The translations under genes were made by a program, and so were the position numbers. The notes beneath the pieces were generated by a model. That model was not told where the DNA came from. It saw only the letters and a program-made list of their open reading frames with translations, and searched no databases. Below are positions 1 through 9,723 of a DNA stretch of 34,679 nucleotides, one piece after another; the stretch's first letter is position 1; each line of letters begins with the position of its first letter. Source of the stretch: an uncultured Bacteroidota bacterium (GTDB taxonomy: Bacteria > Bacteroidota > Bacteroidia > UBA4408); the NCBI GenBank assembly GCA_903842515.1, contig CAIMMJ010000127.1:1-34679 (forward strand), read 5' to 3'.

Positions 1-992
1 TACTCCCACACATCAACAATGTTTCCTTGGTAAGCCAAAGAAATTGCTTCTTGCGCAGTTCTTGCTGTTTGTAATCGCTTGGCAAGTTCATCTAAATTTG
101 TAAACACTTCGTCTACCCAACCTTGTGAGTGCCTTGTATGTATTGCCTTTTCATTTATTTCTGCCACCACACAAATTCCACCGGCAATTACAGTAGCTTT
201 AGGCTGTGCACCGCTCATTCCTCCTAGGCCACAGGTAACAAATACTTTTCCTTTTAATCCATCTCTGCCTTTTATAAATTTTCTTCCGGCATTCATTATA
301 GTAATACATGTGCCATGAACAATGCCTTGCGGACCAATATACATGTAAGAACCGGCGGTCATTTGACCATACTGCGTTACCCCTAAAGCGTTATATTTTT
401 CCCAGTCGTTGGGTTTAGAATAATTGGGTATCATCATTCCATTGGTAACTACCACCCTTGGTGCTTCTTTGTGAGAAGGAAAAAGGCCAAGCGGATGGCC
501 GGAATACATTACCAATGTTTGTTCGTCTGTCATTTCTGAGAGGTATTTCATGGTCAAGCGATACTGTGCCCAATTTTGAAATACCGCACCATTTCCGCCG
601 TAGGTAATTAGCTCATGAGGATGTTGAGCAACTGCATGGTCTAAATTATTTTGAATCATTAGCATGATGGATGCTGCCTGCTCACTTTTTGCAGGATATT
701 CCTCAATTGGTCTGGCGTATATTTTATGTGTGGGCATAAACCTGTACATGTAAATTCTACCGTATGTTTTTAGTTCGTTTAAAAACTCCTTTGCCAATGC
801 AGCATGAAACTTTTTGTTGAAATATCTTAAGGCATTTTTTAGTGCCAGCTTTTTTTCTTGGTGATTTAAAATGTCTTTTCTTTTGGGAGCGTGGTTTACA
901 TTACTGTCATACGCCAAAAGTTCCGGTAAATATTCAGGAATTCCCTCTGTTATTTCTTCTTGAAATGATTTTATTTTGCTCACTGTTTCCAT
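1..992 (-). CDS. hutU: Urocanate hydratase, C-terminal part cut off by window edge
   Basis: Reverse-strand translation from ATG at 992: METVSKIKSFQEEITEGIPEYLPELLAYDSNVNHAPKRKD...YGGNGAVFQNWAQYRLTMKYLSEMTDEQTLVMYSGHPLGLFPS...NGMMIPNYS...GVTQYGQMTAGSYMYIGPQGIVHGT, typical urocanase. Open at position 1, so absent from the ORF track. Confidence 0.93.
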   Translation of the reverse strand, partial: METVSKIKSFQEEITEGIPEYLPELLAYDSNVNHAPKRKDILNHQEKKLALKNALRYFNKKFHAALAKEFLNELKTYGRIYMYRFMPTHKIYARPIEEYPAKSEQAASIMLMIQNNLDHAVAQHPHELITYGGNGAVFQNWAQYRLTMKYLSEMTDEQTLVMYSGHPLGLFPSHKEAPRVVVTNGMMIPNYSKPNDWEKYNALGVTQYGQMTAGSYMYIGPQGIVHGTCITIMNAGRKFIKGRDGLKGKVFVTCGLGGMSGAQPKATVIAGGICVVAEINEKAIHTRHSQGWVDEVFTNLDELAKRLQTARTAQEAISLAYQGNIVDVWE

Positions 993-1006
993 AAAATATA
1001 TGGTGA

Positions 1007-1183
1007 TTAATTTTTTTGTTTTTTAAAACTGTCGGTACTTTTATTGTAGCCATATGGACAATGCCTGCAACCACTTTTGCAACAATGTCCTCTTTTTAAA
1101 TGATACTTTTCTGTAAACACCAAATATCCTTCGGGAGTTTTGTAAAAATCATCAGGTTCAAGTTCTGGTTTCTTTGCAAACAT
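1007..1183 (-). CDS. Small Cys-rich protein, DUF5522-like (58 aa)
   Basis: Reverse-strand ORF ATG at 1183 to TAA at 1007: MFAKKPELEPDDFYKTPEGYLVFTEKYHLKRGHCCKSGCRHCPYGYNKSTDSFKKQKN. CCxSGCRHCPYG motif. Too short for the supplied ORF track. Confidence 0.8.
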   Translation of the reverse strand: MFAKKPELEPDDFYKTPEGYLVFTEKYHLKRGHCCKSGCRHCPYGYNKSTDSFKKQKN

Positions 1184-1326
1184 GGTTTATTGCCTTTGGG
1201 CAAATTTACTATTCTATTTTAATAGATGTTGAATGTATTTTACAAATGAAGCCATAAAATGTTTTATGATAACTGTACAAATGTTAATTGCAATTTATTT
1301 GAAGTTTAATAATTCATTTAAATTCG

Positions 1327-1334
1327 TATTTTTG
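1327..1334 (+). promoter_or_regulatory. Candidate Bacteroidetes -7 box (TATTTTTG, consensus TAnnTTTG)
   Basis: TATTTTTG ends 15 bp before the ATG at 1350. No convincing -33 TTG at normal spacing. Confidence 0.35.
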
Positions 1335-1349
1335 AATAAAGTTGTATTT

Positions 1350-1691
1350 ATGAAATACTTGGAAAGGGATACAAATTATAAACGCAAGAAAAAAAATTCT
1401 ATTTTTTCTTCCTATGTAATTCAACGTTTAATGAAAAAATATAACGTAGATACTAAAGAAGGAATTTTTTTATCCTCATTAGAGGAAGATGCACTATTGA
1501 GTGCTGCAAAAATTGCCTCTTCAAAAGCAGTTAGAACCTCAATGGCTTTAGGAATTACAATTAAAATTATTAGAAGCCGCGAAATTATTGCTATTAATTC
1601 TGATAAATCATTTAAGGTCTTAAGAAAAATATCTGTACCGCAACTTAACATTTCTTCTTTAAGAAAAGGAATGATTTTAAAAAGAAAATAG
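1350..1691 (+). CDS. Small basic protein, putative antitoxin partner of the downstream Zeta-like kinase
   Basis: In-frame ATG at 1350 (MKYLERDTNYKRKKKNSIFSSYVIQRLMKKYNVDTKEG...), inside the longer ORF listed from 1233. One nucleotide upstream of the next ORF. Start preferred because of the -7-like box at 1327. Confidence 0.6.
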   Translation: MKYLERDTNYKRKKKNSIFSSYVIQRLMKKYNVDTKEGIFLSSLEEDALLSAAKIASSKAVRTSMALGITIKIIRSREIIAINSDKSFKVLRKISVPQLNISSLRKGMILKRK

Positions 1692-1692
1692 A

Positions 1693-2442
1693 ATGTCTTT
1701 ACCAAGACTGAGAATATTTGCAGGGCCAAATGGATCCGGAAAAAGTACACTCTTCGACTCTTTTTCAAAAAAATATGATGCTGGCGTATTTCTTAATGCC
1801 GATTTAATAGAGAAAGAACTGGAAACTAAAGGATACATTGATGTTAGCGAATTTAATTTAAATTTAAATCAGACAAATTTAGATGAGTTTTTAGAGACAG
1901 AAAGAGCTGTATCTCTTGTTAAAAAAGCCAATTCAGAATTTAATGAAATTAATATTGCATTAACAGAAAACATCATTGTTGGTGTTGAAAAGGAAACTCA
2001 TGGTTATGAAGGTGCATTAATCTGTTCATTTTTACGACATCATTTGCAAGAAAAGATGCTAAGTTTTTGTTTTGAGTCGGTAATGAGCCATCCGTCAAAA
2101 ATTGAAGAAATAAAAGAAGCAAAGCAAAAAGGATATAGAATTTATCTATACTTTATTTGTACAGATGATCTTGAAGTAAATATTTCCAGAGTAGAAAATA
2201 GAGTAGAAAAAGGAGGGCATAATGTTGCAAAAGAAAAAATATCTAGTCGTTACATTAATACATTAAACAATCTAATAAACATGATTGAATATGTTGACAA
2301 ATGCTATTTATTTGACAACTCTTCTGATATAGAGTTTAAGCTTATTGCCAAAATAGAGCAAAATCAATTATTGTTAGAAATTGAGCCGAAAGAATTACCA
2401 AACTGGTTTGTTGAATATGTACTAAAATATTATTTAATCTAG
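1693..2442 (+). CDS. Zeta-toxin-like P-loop kinase
   Basis: N-terminal Walker A GPNGSGKST followed by FLNADLIEKELE, typical of the Zeta toxin/UDP-GlcNAc kinase-like group. Immediately follows a small ORF. Confidence 0.75.
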   Translation: MSLPRLRIFAGPNGSGKSTLFDSFSKKYDAGVFLNADLIEKELETKGYIDVSEFNLNLNQTNLDEFLETERAVSLVKKANSEFNEINIALTENIIVGVEKETHGYEGALICSFLRHHLQEKMLSFCFESVMSHPSKIEEIKEAKQKGYRIYLYFICTDDLEVNISRVENRVEKGGHNVAKEKISSRYINTLNNLINMIEYVDKCYLFDNSSDIEFKLIAKIEQNQLLLEIEPKELPNWFVEYVLKYYLI

Positions 2443-2560
2443 TTTTATTATCCTCAGTTGAACTGCACAAACTTCAGATAATATTAACTTTACTATTTCA
2501 AATTGTTGGCAATAAATAAAAACGCTAGAGTAATTTTTTTAATAACTTATACTATAAATT

Positions 2561-3460
2561 TTGATAGATTTTGAGCAAAAACTTTTAGTTTCAGCGCCTC
2601 CATTAGAACATTTAAACATTGCAAACAACACACAAAACTACCATTGCAGCGTTTTGCGTTTAGATAAAATAAATGCTTGGTACGGAGGAAATAAATACTA
2701 TAAACTTAAAAAAAACCTAGAGGAATTTTATTCCGGCAATTATAGCAGTATAATTACTTTTGGTGGTGCTTATTCTAACCACATTTATTCATTGGCTGCA
2801 ATAGGAAAAGAATTGGGCATAAAAACTATTGGATACATAAGAGGACTTGAGCCAGATAAACTAAGTTCAACACTTAATTTTGCAAAAGAATGCGGAATGG
2901 AATTGGTTTGGATTTCACGAACTGATTATTCCTTAAAAAACGAAAAAGTTTTTGTTGATACGCTGCAAAAAAAACACCCCAATTGTTTACTAATTCCGGA
3001 GGGAGCAAGCAATGATCTTGGAATTGAAGGATGCAAAGAAATTACAATGGAAATTACCTGTGACTTTGATTACATTATTGTTGCTTGTGGCACGGGCAGC
3101 ACACTGGCAGGAATTGTTAGTGGCCTTAAGCCGCAGCAAATGGCAATTGGAATTTCTGTTGTTAAAGGTGTTGATACGTTGAGTTCTTTTGTTTGTAATA
3201 AAAACCCTGAAAAGAGAAATAATTTTAAAGTATTGTTTGATTATCACTACGGAGGTTATGCAAAAAAAAGTTTGTTGCTGGAGCAATTTGTAAACGGCTT
3301 TTACAAAGAAAACCAGGTGCCCTTAGATATGGTGTATACCGCAAAAGCAATGGCCGGATTGTTTGATTTGATAGAAAAAAATCTTTTTGAACCTCACTCA
3401 AAAATTGTGTTTGTTCATACAGGAGGATTACAAAATGGAGAAATGGCGGTGGGAAATTAA
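2561..3460 (+). CDS. PLP-dependent enzyme, 1-aminocyclopropane-1-carboxylate deaminase / D-cysteine desulfhydrase family
   Basis: RLDKINAWYGGNKYYKLKKNL...TFGGAYSNHIYSLAAIGKELG...GTGSTLAGIVSGL...VFVHTGGLQ, family motifs. Start codon appears to be TTG. Confidence 0.85.
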   Translation: MIDFEQKLLVSAPPLEHLNIANNTQNYHCSVLRLDKINAWYGGNKYYKLKKNLEEFYSGNYSSIITFGGAYSNHIYSLAAIGKELGIKTIGYIRGLEPDKLSSTLNFAKECGMELVWISRTDYSLKNEKVFVDTLQKKHPNCLLIPEGASNDLGIEGCKEITMEITCDFDYIIVACGTGSTLAGIVSGLKPQQMAIGISVVKGVDTLSSFVCNKNPEKRNNFKVLFDYHYGGYAKKSLLLEQFVNGFYKENQVPLDMVYTAKAMAGLFDLIEKNLFEPHSKIVFVHTGGLQNGEMAVGN

Positions 3461-3508
3461 TTTAAAATTTCAGAAATATTTTTTCTAATTTTAACTCCAA
3501 CATAAATT

Positions 3509-5575
3509 ATGAAAAACAACATATTGTTTCTTTTACTTTTTCTTTGCGGTGTAGGCTCATCTGCACAAGAAATTAATGTTTGTGGAACAGACATTTTGAT
3601 GGAACGCAGAATGAAAAAATTTCCGCTCATAAAAGAAAAAAGAAAAATGATGGATTTGCAGCCGCAAAAAAATTCGTTGCTTACTGCCACCTACACTATA
3701 CCTATTGTTTTTCATATTTTACATCAAAATGGCCCAGAAAACATTTCGGATGATCAAGTAAGAGACGGACTAAGAATTTTAAACGAAGATTTTTCTAAAA
3801 CCAATCCTGATATAGAGCAGGTAATCCCCTCGTTTACTTCTATAGCAGATTCTACAAGAATTAAATTTGTATTGCCAACCATTGATCCCTTAGGGAATTG
3901 CACCAATGGCATTATTCATTATTACGATGCAAATACAAATTGGGACGCCAATGTTTCGGAATACGCTTATACATGGGACCCTACAAAGTATTTAAACATT
4001 TATATTGTAAAAACCATTGACGTGGGTAATGGATTTTCTGCCGCAGGTTATACTTATTTACCGGGCACATGGCCTGATGGTGCAAGCCAAGATGCAATTG
4101 TAATGCTCAACAATTATTTTGGGTCCATTGGCACCGGAAATTACTTTATTTCTAGAGTACTCACCCACGAAATAGGACATTGGCTAAACCTCTATCATGT
4201 TTTTGGAGGAAGCAATAGTGCGGGTGTTGATTGCAATAGCGACGATTTTGTGGACGATACCCCCACAACACTTGGATATTTATTTTGTCCGGATTCTAAT
4301 AATCCTAGCTCCTATCAGGTTTGTACGCCCGGGGTTGACGAAAATTTTCAGAATTATATGGACTATTCATATTGCTGCAAAATGTTTACTGCCGGTCAAG
4401 GACAAAGAATGAGGGATGCCTTATCTTCTAGCGTTTCGGGAAGAAACAATCTATGGAATGCAGAAAACTTAGCTTTAACGGGTGTTTTTAATTTACAGAG
4501 CAACTGCGCCCCTCAAGCAGCTTTTAGCATAAGTAATTCTCAAACATGTGTTGGCGTGCCAATTACGTTTTACGACAACAGTTGGAATGGTTTTCCACAA
4601 TTTTACAGCTGGACTTTCCCTGGAGGAAATCCATCCACATCGTCAGAACAAAATCCGGTTGTTACTTACAATACACCAGGTGTATATTCCGTAACTTTTT
4701 CTTGCGGAAATTCAGCGGGCACAAGCACACCAATTTTTTTAGAAAACATTATTTCTGTGCAAGAGAATTCGCCGGGTGTGTATGCAAACTTTTGGGAAGA
4801 GAATTTCGAAAGTAATAGTATTCCTGGCGTAGATTGGAGAGTAAACAACAACAGCGGTGGTGCACAATGGGCTATGACAAACGAAACAAGTGTTTCGGGA
4901 ATTTTGTGTGCCAAACTTACCAGAGAATTTAATTTTAGATTTAACGTAGCAGAGCTAATTGGTCCTTCGGTGAACTTAAGCAGCTTTTCTGCTCCGCTCC
5001 TAACATTTAAATTAGCTGCTGCAGAGGTTTTTCCGGAACACGTAAATACCCTAAAGGTTTTTGCAAGTGTAGATTGCGAACAAAACTGGATAGAGCTATA
5101 CAGTAGAATTGGCCAGCAATTGGTAACAAGTAGCAGCACCGAGCCTGGGTTTATACCTCAAGGTGGCGGAGATTGGCGGATGGAATCTATTAACCTTAAT
5201 GCCTTGGCGAATGAAGATCACGTGTTATTTAAATTTGTTTATTACAGAGATAGTTTGCCACAGCCCAATAATGTTTTTATTGATGATATAAACATTGGCT
5301 CGCCTGATTTAACCTCAACTAACAATGAAGGCAAACATTTTGATGTTTTCCCTAACCCAAGCACCGGAAATATTTTTGTAAATGCTCCGCTTAATTCTTC
5401 TTTTTTTGTTGAACTTTATGATTCAAAAGGTAAATTAATAAAAAGAAAACAACACTCTGCTGCGGCAAATAATTCCATTAATTTAAGCGATGGAAAAAAC
5501 CTGGTAAAAGGATTGTATTTGGTTAAAGTTTACGCTTCAGATGTAGTGTTTACCAAGAAAATAATTGTAGAATAA
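3509..5575 (+). CDS. Secreted M43-family (pappalysin-like) zinc metalloprotease with PKD domain and T9SS C-terminal sorting domain
   Basis: Signal peptide; HEIGHWLNLYHVF (HExxHxxxxxH); PKD-like FYSWTFPGGNPSTSSEQNPVVTY; C-terminal FPNPSTGNIFV...GLYLVKV...KKIIVE. Confidence 0.9.
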   Translation: MKNNILFLLLFLCGVGSSAQEINVCGTDILMERRMKKFPLIKEKRKMMDLQPQKNSLLTATYTIPIVFHILHQNGPENISDDQVRDGLRILNEDFSKTNPDIEQVIPSFTSIADSTRIKFVLPTIDPLGNCTNGIIHYYDANTNWDANVSEYAYTWDPTKYLNIYIVKTIDVGNGFSAAGYTYLPGTWPDGASQDAIVMLNNYFGSIGTGNYFISRVLTHEIGHWLNLYHVFGGSNSAGVDCNSDDFVDDTPTTLGYLFCPDSNNPSSYQVCTPGVDENFQNYMDYSYCCKMFTAGQGQRMRDALSSSVSGRNNLWNAENLALTGVFNLQSNCAPQAAFSISNSQTCVGVPITFYDNSWNGFPQFYSWTFPGGNPSTSSEQNPVVTYNTPGVYSVTFSCGNSAGTSTPIFLENIISVQENSPGVYANFWEENFESNSIPGVDWRVNNNSGGAQWAMTNETSVSGILCAKLTREFNFRFNVAELIGPSVNLSSFSAPLLTFKLAAAEVFPEHVNTLKVFASVDCEQNWIELYSRIGQQLVTSSSTEPGFIPQGGGDWRMESINLNALANEDHVLFKFVYYRDSLPQPNNVFIDDINIGSPDLTSTNNEGKHFDVFPNPSTGNIFVNAPLNSSFFVELYDSKGKLIKRKQHSAAANNSINLSDGKNLVKGLYLVKVYASDVVFTKKIIVE

Positions 5576-5612
5576 ATCTACAATCTATTTGTGTTTAGGC
5601 TTATAAAGTGTA

Positions 5613-5867
5613 TTAACTTTGAGGAGTAATAGAAATTTCAAAATATTCCATTACAGAATTGGCCAATAATTTTTTGCAGGCAATCTCAACATTTTCTTTT
5701 GCTTGCTCAATAGAGTTGGCTTCAATTTCTAGGTCTATACTCTTGCCAATTCTAACATCGTTTATCAAGGTTAAATTTAGATTTTTTAAGCCCAATAAAA
5801 CCGCTTTTCCTTGAGGGTCCAATAAATTTTTATTGGGCATAATTTTTACAGAAGCAGTGTACTTCAT
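5613..5867 (-). CDS. purS: Phosphoribosylformylglycinamidine synthase subunit PurS
   Basis: 84 aa: MKYTASVKIMPNKNLLDPQGKAV...LKNLNL..INDVRIGKSIDLEIEA...ACKKLLANSVMEYFEI, characteristic PurS. Confidence 0.88.
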   Translation of the reverse strand: MKYTASVKIMPNKNLLDPQGKAVLLGLKNLNLTLINDVRIGKSIDLEIEANSIEQAKENVEIACKKLLANSVMEYFEISITPQS

Positions 5868-5875
5868 TTAAAAAA

Positions 5876-6106
5876 CTATTTTTTTGTACATGAATAATCT
5901 GGAGCAAAATTTGCTGCAGATGCTGCTTTGGCAGATAATTCTTCGTTATTTAATTCTGTAGAATTGCCACACACTTGTGGTCTTACAATGGTAGTATCTT
6001 TTAAATCTCTTTTGTAGGTGTATTCGCAAGTAATGCATTTGTTACAAGAAGAAATAGAAACTGCTAATGCAATTAAGAAAGTGGTGGTGCTTATAATTTT
6101 TTTCAC
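5876..6106 (-). CDS. Small Cys-rich lipoprotein
   Basis: N-terminal signal with lipobox (SISSC), then NKCITC, CGN and a C-terminal CTKK. Confidence 0.6.
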   Translation of the reverse strand: MKKIISTTTFLIALAVSISSCNKCITCEYTYKRDLKDTTIVRPQVCGNSTELNNEELSAKAASAANFAPDYSCTKK

Positions 6107-6147
6107 GATTCTATATTTTAATGATGCAATGATAAATAATTAATGTT

Positions 6148-6381
6148 TTAATCCCAAATACGAGTGTTCTTTTCCGTGCACTCTAATTTATTTTGTGGTG
6201 GTTTGTTTTGTTCTAATCTGTCTTGATAGTCTATAATATCTTTTCTGTTGCCACAGGTTTCGGGGTATGTAAATGAAAGACTATCGTTTGAGGCAGAAAC
6301 TTGTTGGCAAGTAACACATTTTTCGCAAGAGCTAAAACCTATTGTTAAAAGCAAAAACAGAGTTGCATAAATAAATTTCAT
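6148..6381 (-). CDS. Small Cys-rich lipoprotein, paralogue of the adjacent one
   Basis: Lipobox GFSSC, then EKCVTC, ETCGN and C-terminal CTEK, matching the Cys pattern of 5876..6106. Confidence 0.6.
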   Translation of the reverse strand: MKFIYATLFLLLTIGFSSCEKCVTCQQVSASNDSLSFTYPETCGNRKDIIDYQDRLEQNKPPQNKLECTEKNTRIWD

Positions 6382-6448
6382 ACTTATTTTAAAATTAAAT
6401 TTACAAATAATGATTTAAAAGTACATATTTTTTTGTTTCAGCAATTTT

Positions 6449-7030
6449 TTATCCGTGGATGGTTTCTTTTTTACCATAATTGGCAATTACGGATGCTTCA
6501 AATTCTAAAAATGCCTTCCACCTATCGTCTACCTCTTTTTCTGGAAAAAACTTTTTCGCTAACTTAATAAATGTGGTATAATGTCCTGCTTCGCTAATCA
6601 TTAATTCTCTGTAGAACTCTGCCAATTCAGGGTCATTTATTTTTTGCGACAACACCTTAAATCTCTCGCAGCTTCTGGCTTCTATCATGGCAGAAAAAAG
6701 CAAACGATCCATCAACACAATGTCTCTGTTGTATCCTTTTCGCACAAATTGAATAAGTTCGTTTACGTAGCTGTCTTTTCTTTCTCTGCCCAAGGTAAAG
6801 CCTCTTTTTACAATAATTTGATGAACCTGTTTAAAATGCTGCAACTCTTCTTGAGCAATTTCTAAAAGCTGTTGCACAATTTCTGTATGTTCTGGGTAAT
6901 TTACCACAATAGAAATTGCGTTGCTCAACGCTTTTTGTTCACAAAATGCATGGTCGGTAAGTACCTCCGAAATATTAGATTCTACTAATTCTACCCATCT
7001 TGGGTCGGTTGCCAATTTTAATCCCAGCAT
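6449..7030 (-). CDS. miaE: tRNA-(ms2io6A)-hydroxylase-like di-iron protein
   Basis: LTDHAFCEQKALSNA..., EELQHFKQVHQI, MIEARSCERFK, SEAGHYTTFI, matching MiaE di-iron ligand motifs. Confidence 0.85.
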   Translation of the reverse strand: MLGLKLATDPRWVELVESNISEVLTDHAFCEQKALSNAISIVVNYPEHTEIVQQLLEIAQEELQHFKQVHQIIVKRGFTLGRERKDSYVNELIQFVRKGYNRDIVLMDRLLFSAMIEARSCERFKVLSQKINDPELAEFYRELMISEAGHYTTFIKLAKKFFPEKEVDDRWKAFLEFEASVIANYGKKETIHG

Positions 7031-8269
7031 TTATTCAAAAGATAGTAATGTATTTTTAATGATTTCTACGCACTCTAATATTTGCTCTTTGGTAATGTTT
7101 AAAGGAGGAGCAAATCTAATTATATCGCCGTGAGTAGGTTTTGCCAACAATCCATTTTCTGCCAGTTTTAAACAAACACTCCAAGCGTCTTTGCCAGGAA
7201 TATTTTTTATAACAATTGCATTAAGCAATCCTTTTCCTCTAACGTCGGCAATAAGAGGGCTGTTTAAATTCTTTAATTCATCCCTCAACAATTTACCCAA
7301 TTCATTGGCATTTTCTGCTAATTTTTCGTCGAGCAAAACTTGCAATGCCTCCATTGCAACAGCACAAGCCAAAGGATTTCCGCCATAAGTGGAGCCGTGT
7401 TCACCCGGCTTTATGTTTAACATGATATGGTTGTTGCACAAAACAGCAGATACCGGCATTGTGCCTCCACTTAATGCCTTGCCCAAAATTAAAATATCTG
7501 GTTTAACATTTTCGTGGTCGCATGCCAACATTTTTCCTGTTCTTGCCAAGCCTGTTTGCACCTCATCGGCAATGTACAAAACGTTGTTCCTTTTGCACAA
7601 ATCAAACGATTTGCTCAAGTATCCTTCACTTGGAACAACAACTCCTGCTTCGCCTTGAATGGGTTCTACCATAAAACCTGCAACAGTTTTATCTTTTAAT
7701 GCATTTTCTAGTGCTTCCAAATCGTTGTAAGGAATAATTACATAACCCGGCATAAATGGACCAAATCCGCTAAAGCTGCTTGGGTCTGTAGAAGAAGAGA
7801 TGGCAGCAAGCGTTCTGCCCCAAAAATTTCCAGCTACAAAAATTATTTTTGCCTCGTTTTCTGGAATTCCTTTTTTTACGTATCCCCATTTTCTTGCTAA
7901 TTTTATGGCGGTTTCTCCTGCCTCAACTCCTGTGTTCATAGGCAATACCTTATCATAGCCAAAAAAAGCAGTGATGTATTTTTCGTATTTCCCCAATAAA
8001 TTATTGTAAAATGCCCTGGATGTTAATGTAAGTTTATGTGCTTGCTCTACAAATGCTTTTGTAATTCTTGGATGACAATGGCCTTGATTTACGGCAGAGT
8101 ATGCAGATAAAAAGTCAAAATATTTTTTACCGGCAACATCCCATAGAAAAACCCCTTCTCCTTTTTCAATAACTACAGGTAAAGGGTGGTAATTGTGTGC
8201 TCCGTAATTTTCTTCTAATTGAATGTATTTGTCAAACGAATTTTCTAATACTGTTGTTGATTGAGGCAT
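7031..8269 (-). CDS. rocD: Ornithine--oxo-acid transaminase
   Basis: [51 protein letters not shown]...[34 protein letters not shown]. Confidence 0.93.
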   Translation of the reverse strand: MPQSTTVLENSFDKYIQLEENYGAHNYHPLPVVIEKGEGVFLWDVAGKKYFDFLSAYSAVNQGHCHPRITKAFVEQAHKLTLTSRAFYNNLLGKYEKYITAFFGYDKVLPMNTGVEAGETAIKLARKWGYVKKGIPENEAKIIFVAGNFWGRTLAAISSSTDPSSFSGFGPFMPGYVIIPYNDLEALENALKDKTVAGFMVEPIQGEAGVVVPSEGYLSKSFDLCKRNNVLYIADEVQTGLARTGKMLACDHENVKPDILILGKALSGGTMPVSAVLCNNHIMLNIKPGEHGSTYGGNPLACAVAMEALQVLLDEKLAENANELGKLLRDELKNLNSPLIADVRGKGLLNAIVIKNIPGKDAWSVCLKLAENGLLAKPTHGDIIRFAPPLNITKEQILECVEIIKNTLLSFE

Positions 8270-8393
8270 AAAATTGATTTTGAGGACGTAAAGTTAATCC
8301 TTTTTTGTTGAAATATGTGCCGCGAACCTATTCAATAAAAAGAAATTACACTACACATTACTTGTATCCACTAAAAATTTAGCAATTACTTAG

Positions 8394-8401
8394 TACTTTT
8401 G
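8394..8401 (+). promoter_or_regulatory. Candidate -7 box (TACTTTTG) upstream of trpS
   Basis: Exact TAnnTTTG match, 17 bp upstream of the trpS ATG; no clear -33 element. Confidence 0.35.
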
Positions 8402-8418
8402 AAAAAATTAATCACTTA

Positions 8419-9387
8419 ATGAAAAGAGTACTCACAGGAATACAGAGCAGTGGAATTCCGCATCTAGGAAATATTTTAGGGGCAATTGTTCCTGCCATAG
8501 AATTGTCGAAAAAAGAGGGAACAGAATCATTTATTTTTATTGCAGATTTTCATTCATTAACCACAATTAAAGATGCTCCAACAAGAATAAAAAACGTTTA
8601 CGCAGTGGCGGCAGCATGGATTGCATTTGGGTTTGACACTGAAAAAAACTTTTTTTATCGCCAAAGCAAAATTCCACAAGTAACAGAATTAACTTGGTAT
8701 TTAAGTTGTTTTACTCCCTTTCCAATGTTGGCAAACGCCCACTCTTTTAAAGATAAATCAGATAAACTTAGCGATGTAAATGCGGGGCTTTTTGTGTATC
8801 CTGTGTTGATGGCTGCAGATATTATTTTGTATCAGGCCAACGAAGTTCCGGTGGGTAAAGACCAAGTGCAGCATTTAGAAATTACAAGAGACATTGCCCA
8901 ACATTTTAATAATTTATACGGCCAAACGTTTGTTTTGCCAAAGGCAGTGATAGACGAAAATGTAATGATTATACCGGGAACCGACGGACAAAAAATGAGC
9001 AAGTCGTACAATAATTTTATTGATATTTTTCTGCCCGAAAAAGAACTAGAAAAACAAATAAAACTTATAGTAACAGATAGCAAAGAATTAGAAGAATCTA
9101 AGAACCCTGATACATGTAATGTTTTTAAATTGTTTAGCTTAATTGCCGATAATGCATCCATAAAAACCATGAGAGAAAAATACATTGCTGGTGGCTATGG
9201 CTATGGACATGCAAAAAAAGAACTCTTTAATACCATTTTAGAAAAATACAAATTGCAAAGAGAAAAATACAATTATTTGATGCAAAACACCAATGAATTA
9301 GAGGCCCTCTTAAGCATTGGCGAAAATAAAGCAGCTCAAGTTGCTCAAGTAACGTTAACGGATGTACGACAAAAACTAGGTTTTTAA
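8419..9387 (+). CDS. trpS: Tryptophanyl-tRNA synthetase
   Basis: LTGIQSSGIPHLGNILGAI, FIADFHSLTT, PVGKDQVQHLE, KMSKSYNN. Confidence 0.96.
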   Translation: MKRVLTGIQSSGIPHLGNILGAIVPAIELSKKEGTESFIFIADFHSLTTIKDAPTRIKNVYAVAAAWIAFGFDTEKNFFYRQSKIPQVTELTWYLSCFTPFPMLANAHSFKDKSDKLSDVNAGLFVYPVLMAADIILYQANEVPVGKDQVQHLEITRDIAQHFNNLYGQTFVLPKAVIDENVMIIPGTDGQKMSKSYNNFIDIFLPEKELEKQIKLIVTDSKELEESKNPDTCNVFKLFSLIADNASIKTMREKYIAGGYGYGHAKKELFNTILEKYKLQREKYNYLMQNTNELEALLSIGENKAAQVAQVTLTDVRQKLGF

Positions 9388-9393
9388 AAAAAC

Positions 9394-9723
9394 ATGGAAG
9401 CAACATCCATTATTTATCATTTTGCCACAATAGAAGGGTGGGAAGCACAACAAAAAAATGAGGAATATTTTCCATCTGCTTTTTTGCAAGAAGGATTTAT
9501 TCATTGTTGCACTAAAAATCAATTAGAAGGCGTATTAAAAAGATATTTTAAATCTTCAGACAAGGTTTACTTAATAACCGTAGATACTAAAAAAGTTGTT
9601 GCTCCACTAAAAATAGAACTAGCCAGCAATGGCGATTTTTTTCCTCATATTTATGGTAAGATAAACAAATCTGCCATCGTTAAATCTGAGCTAATTGTTG
9701 TTTGTAATTTTAGATTAAATTAA
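9394..9723 (+). CDS. DUF952-family protein
   Basis: YHFATIEGWEAQQ...YFPSAFLQEGFIHCCTKNQLEGVLKRYF...APLKIELASNGDFFPHIYGKIN, DUF952 pattern. Confidence 0.8.
   Translation: MEATSIIYHFATIEGWEAQQKNEEYFPSAFLQEGFIHCCTKNQLEGVLKRYFKSSDKVYLITVDTKKVVAPLKIELASNGDFFPHIYGKINKSAIVKSELIVVCNFRLN

Noticed and set aside
79-318. Forward ORF of 79 aa
   Set aside because: Antisense to clearly coding hutU; no protein-like features.
1233-1349. N-terminal extension of the small ORF before the Zeta-like gene
   Set aside because: Low-complexity hydrophobic sequence upstream of a -7-like box; ATG 1350 is a better start.
4666-5139. Minus-strand 157-aa ORF
   Set aside because: Fully antisense within the M43 metalloprotease gene; explained by codon composition.
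8832-9185. Minus-strand 117-aa ORF
   Set aside because: Antisense to trpS with conserved catalytic motifs on the plus strand.
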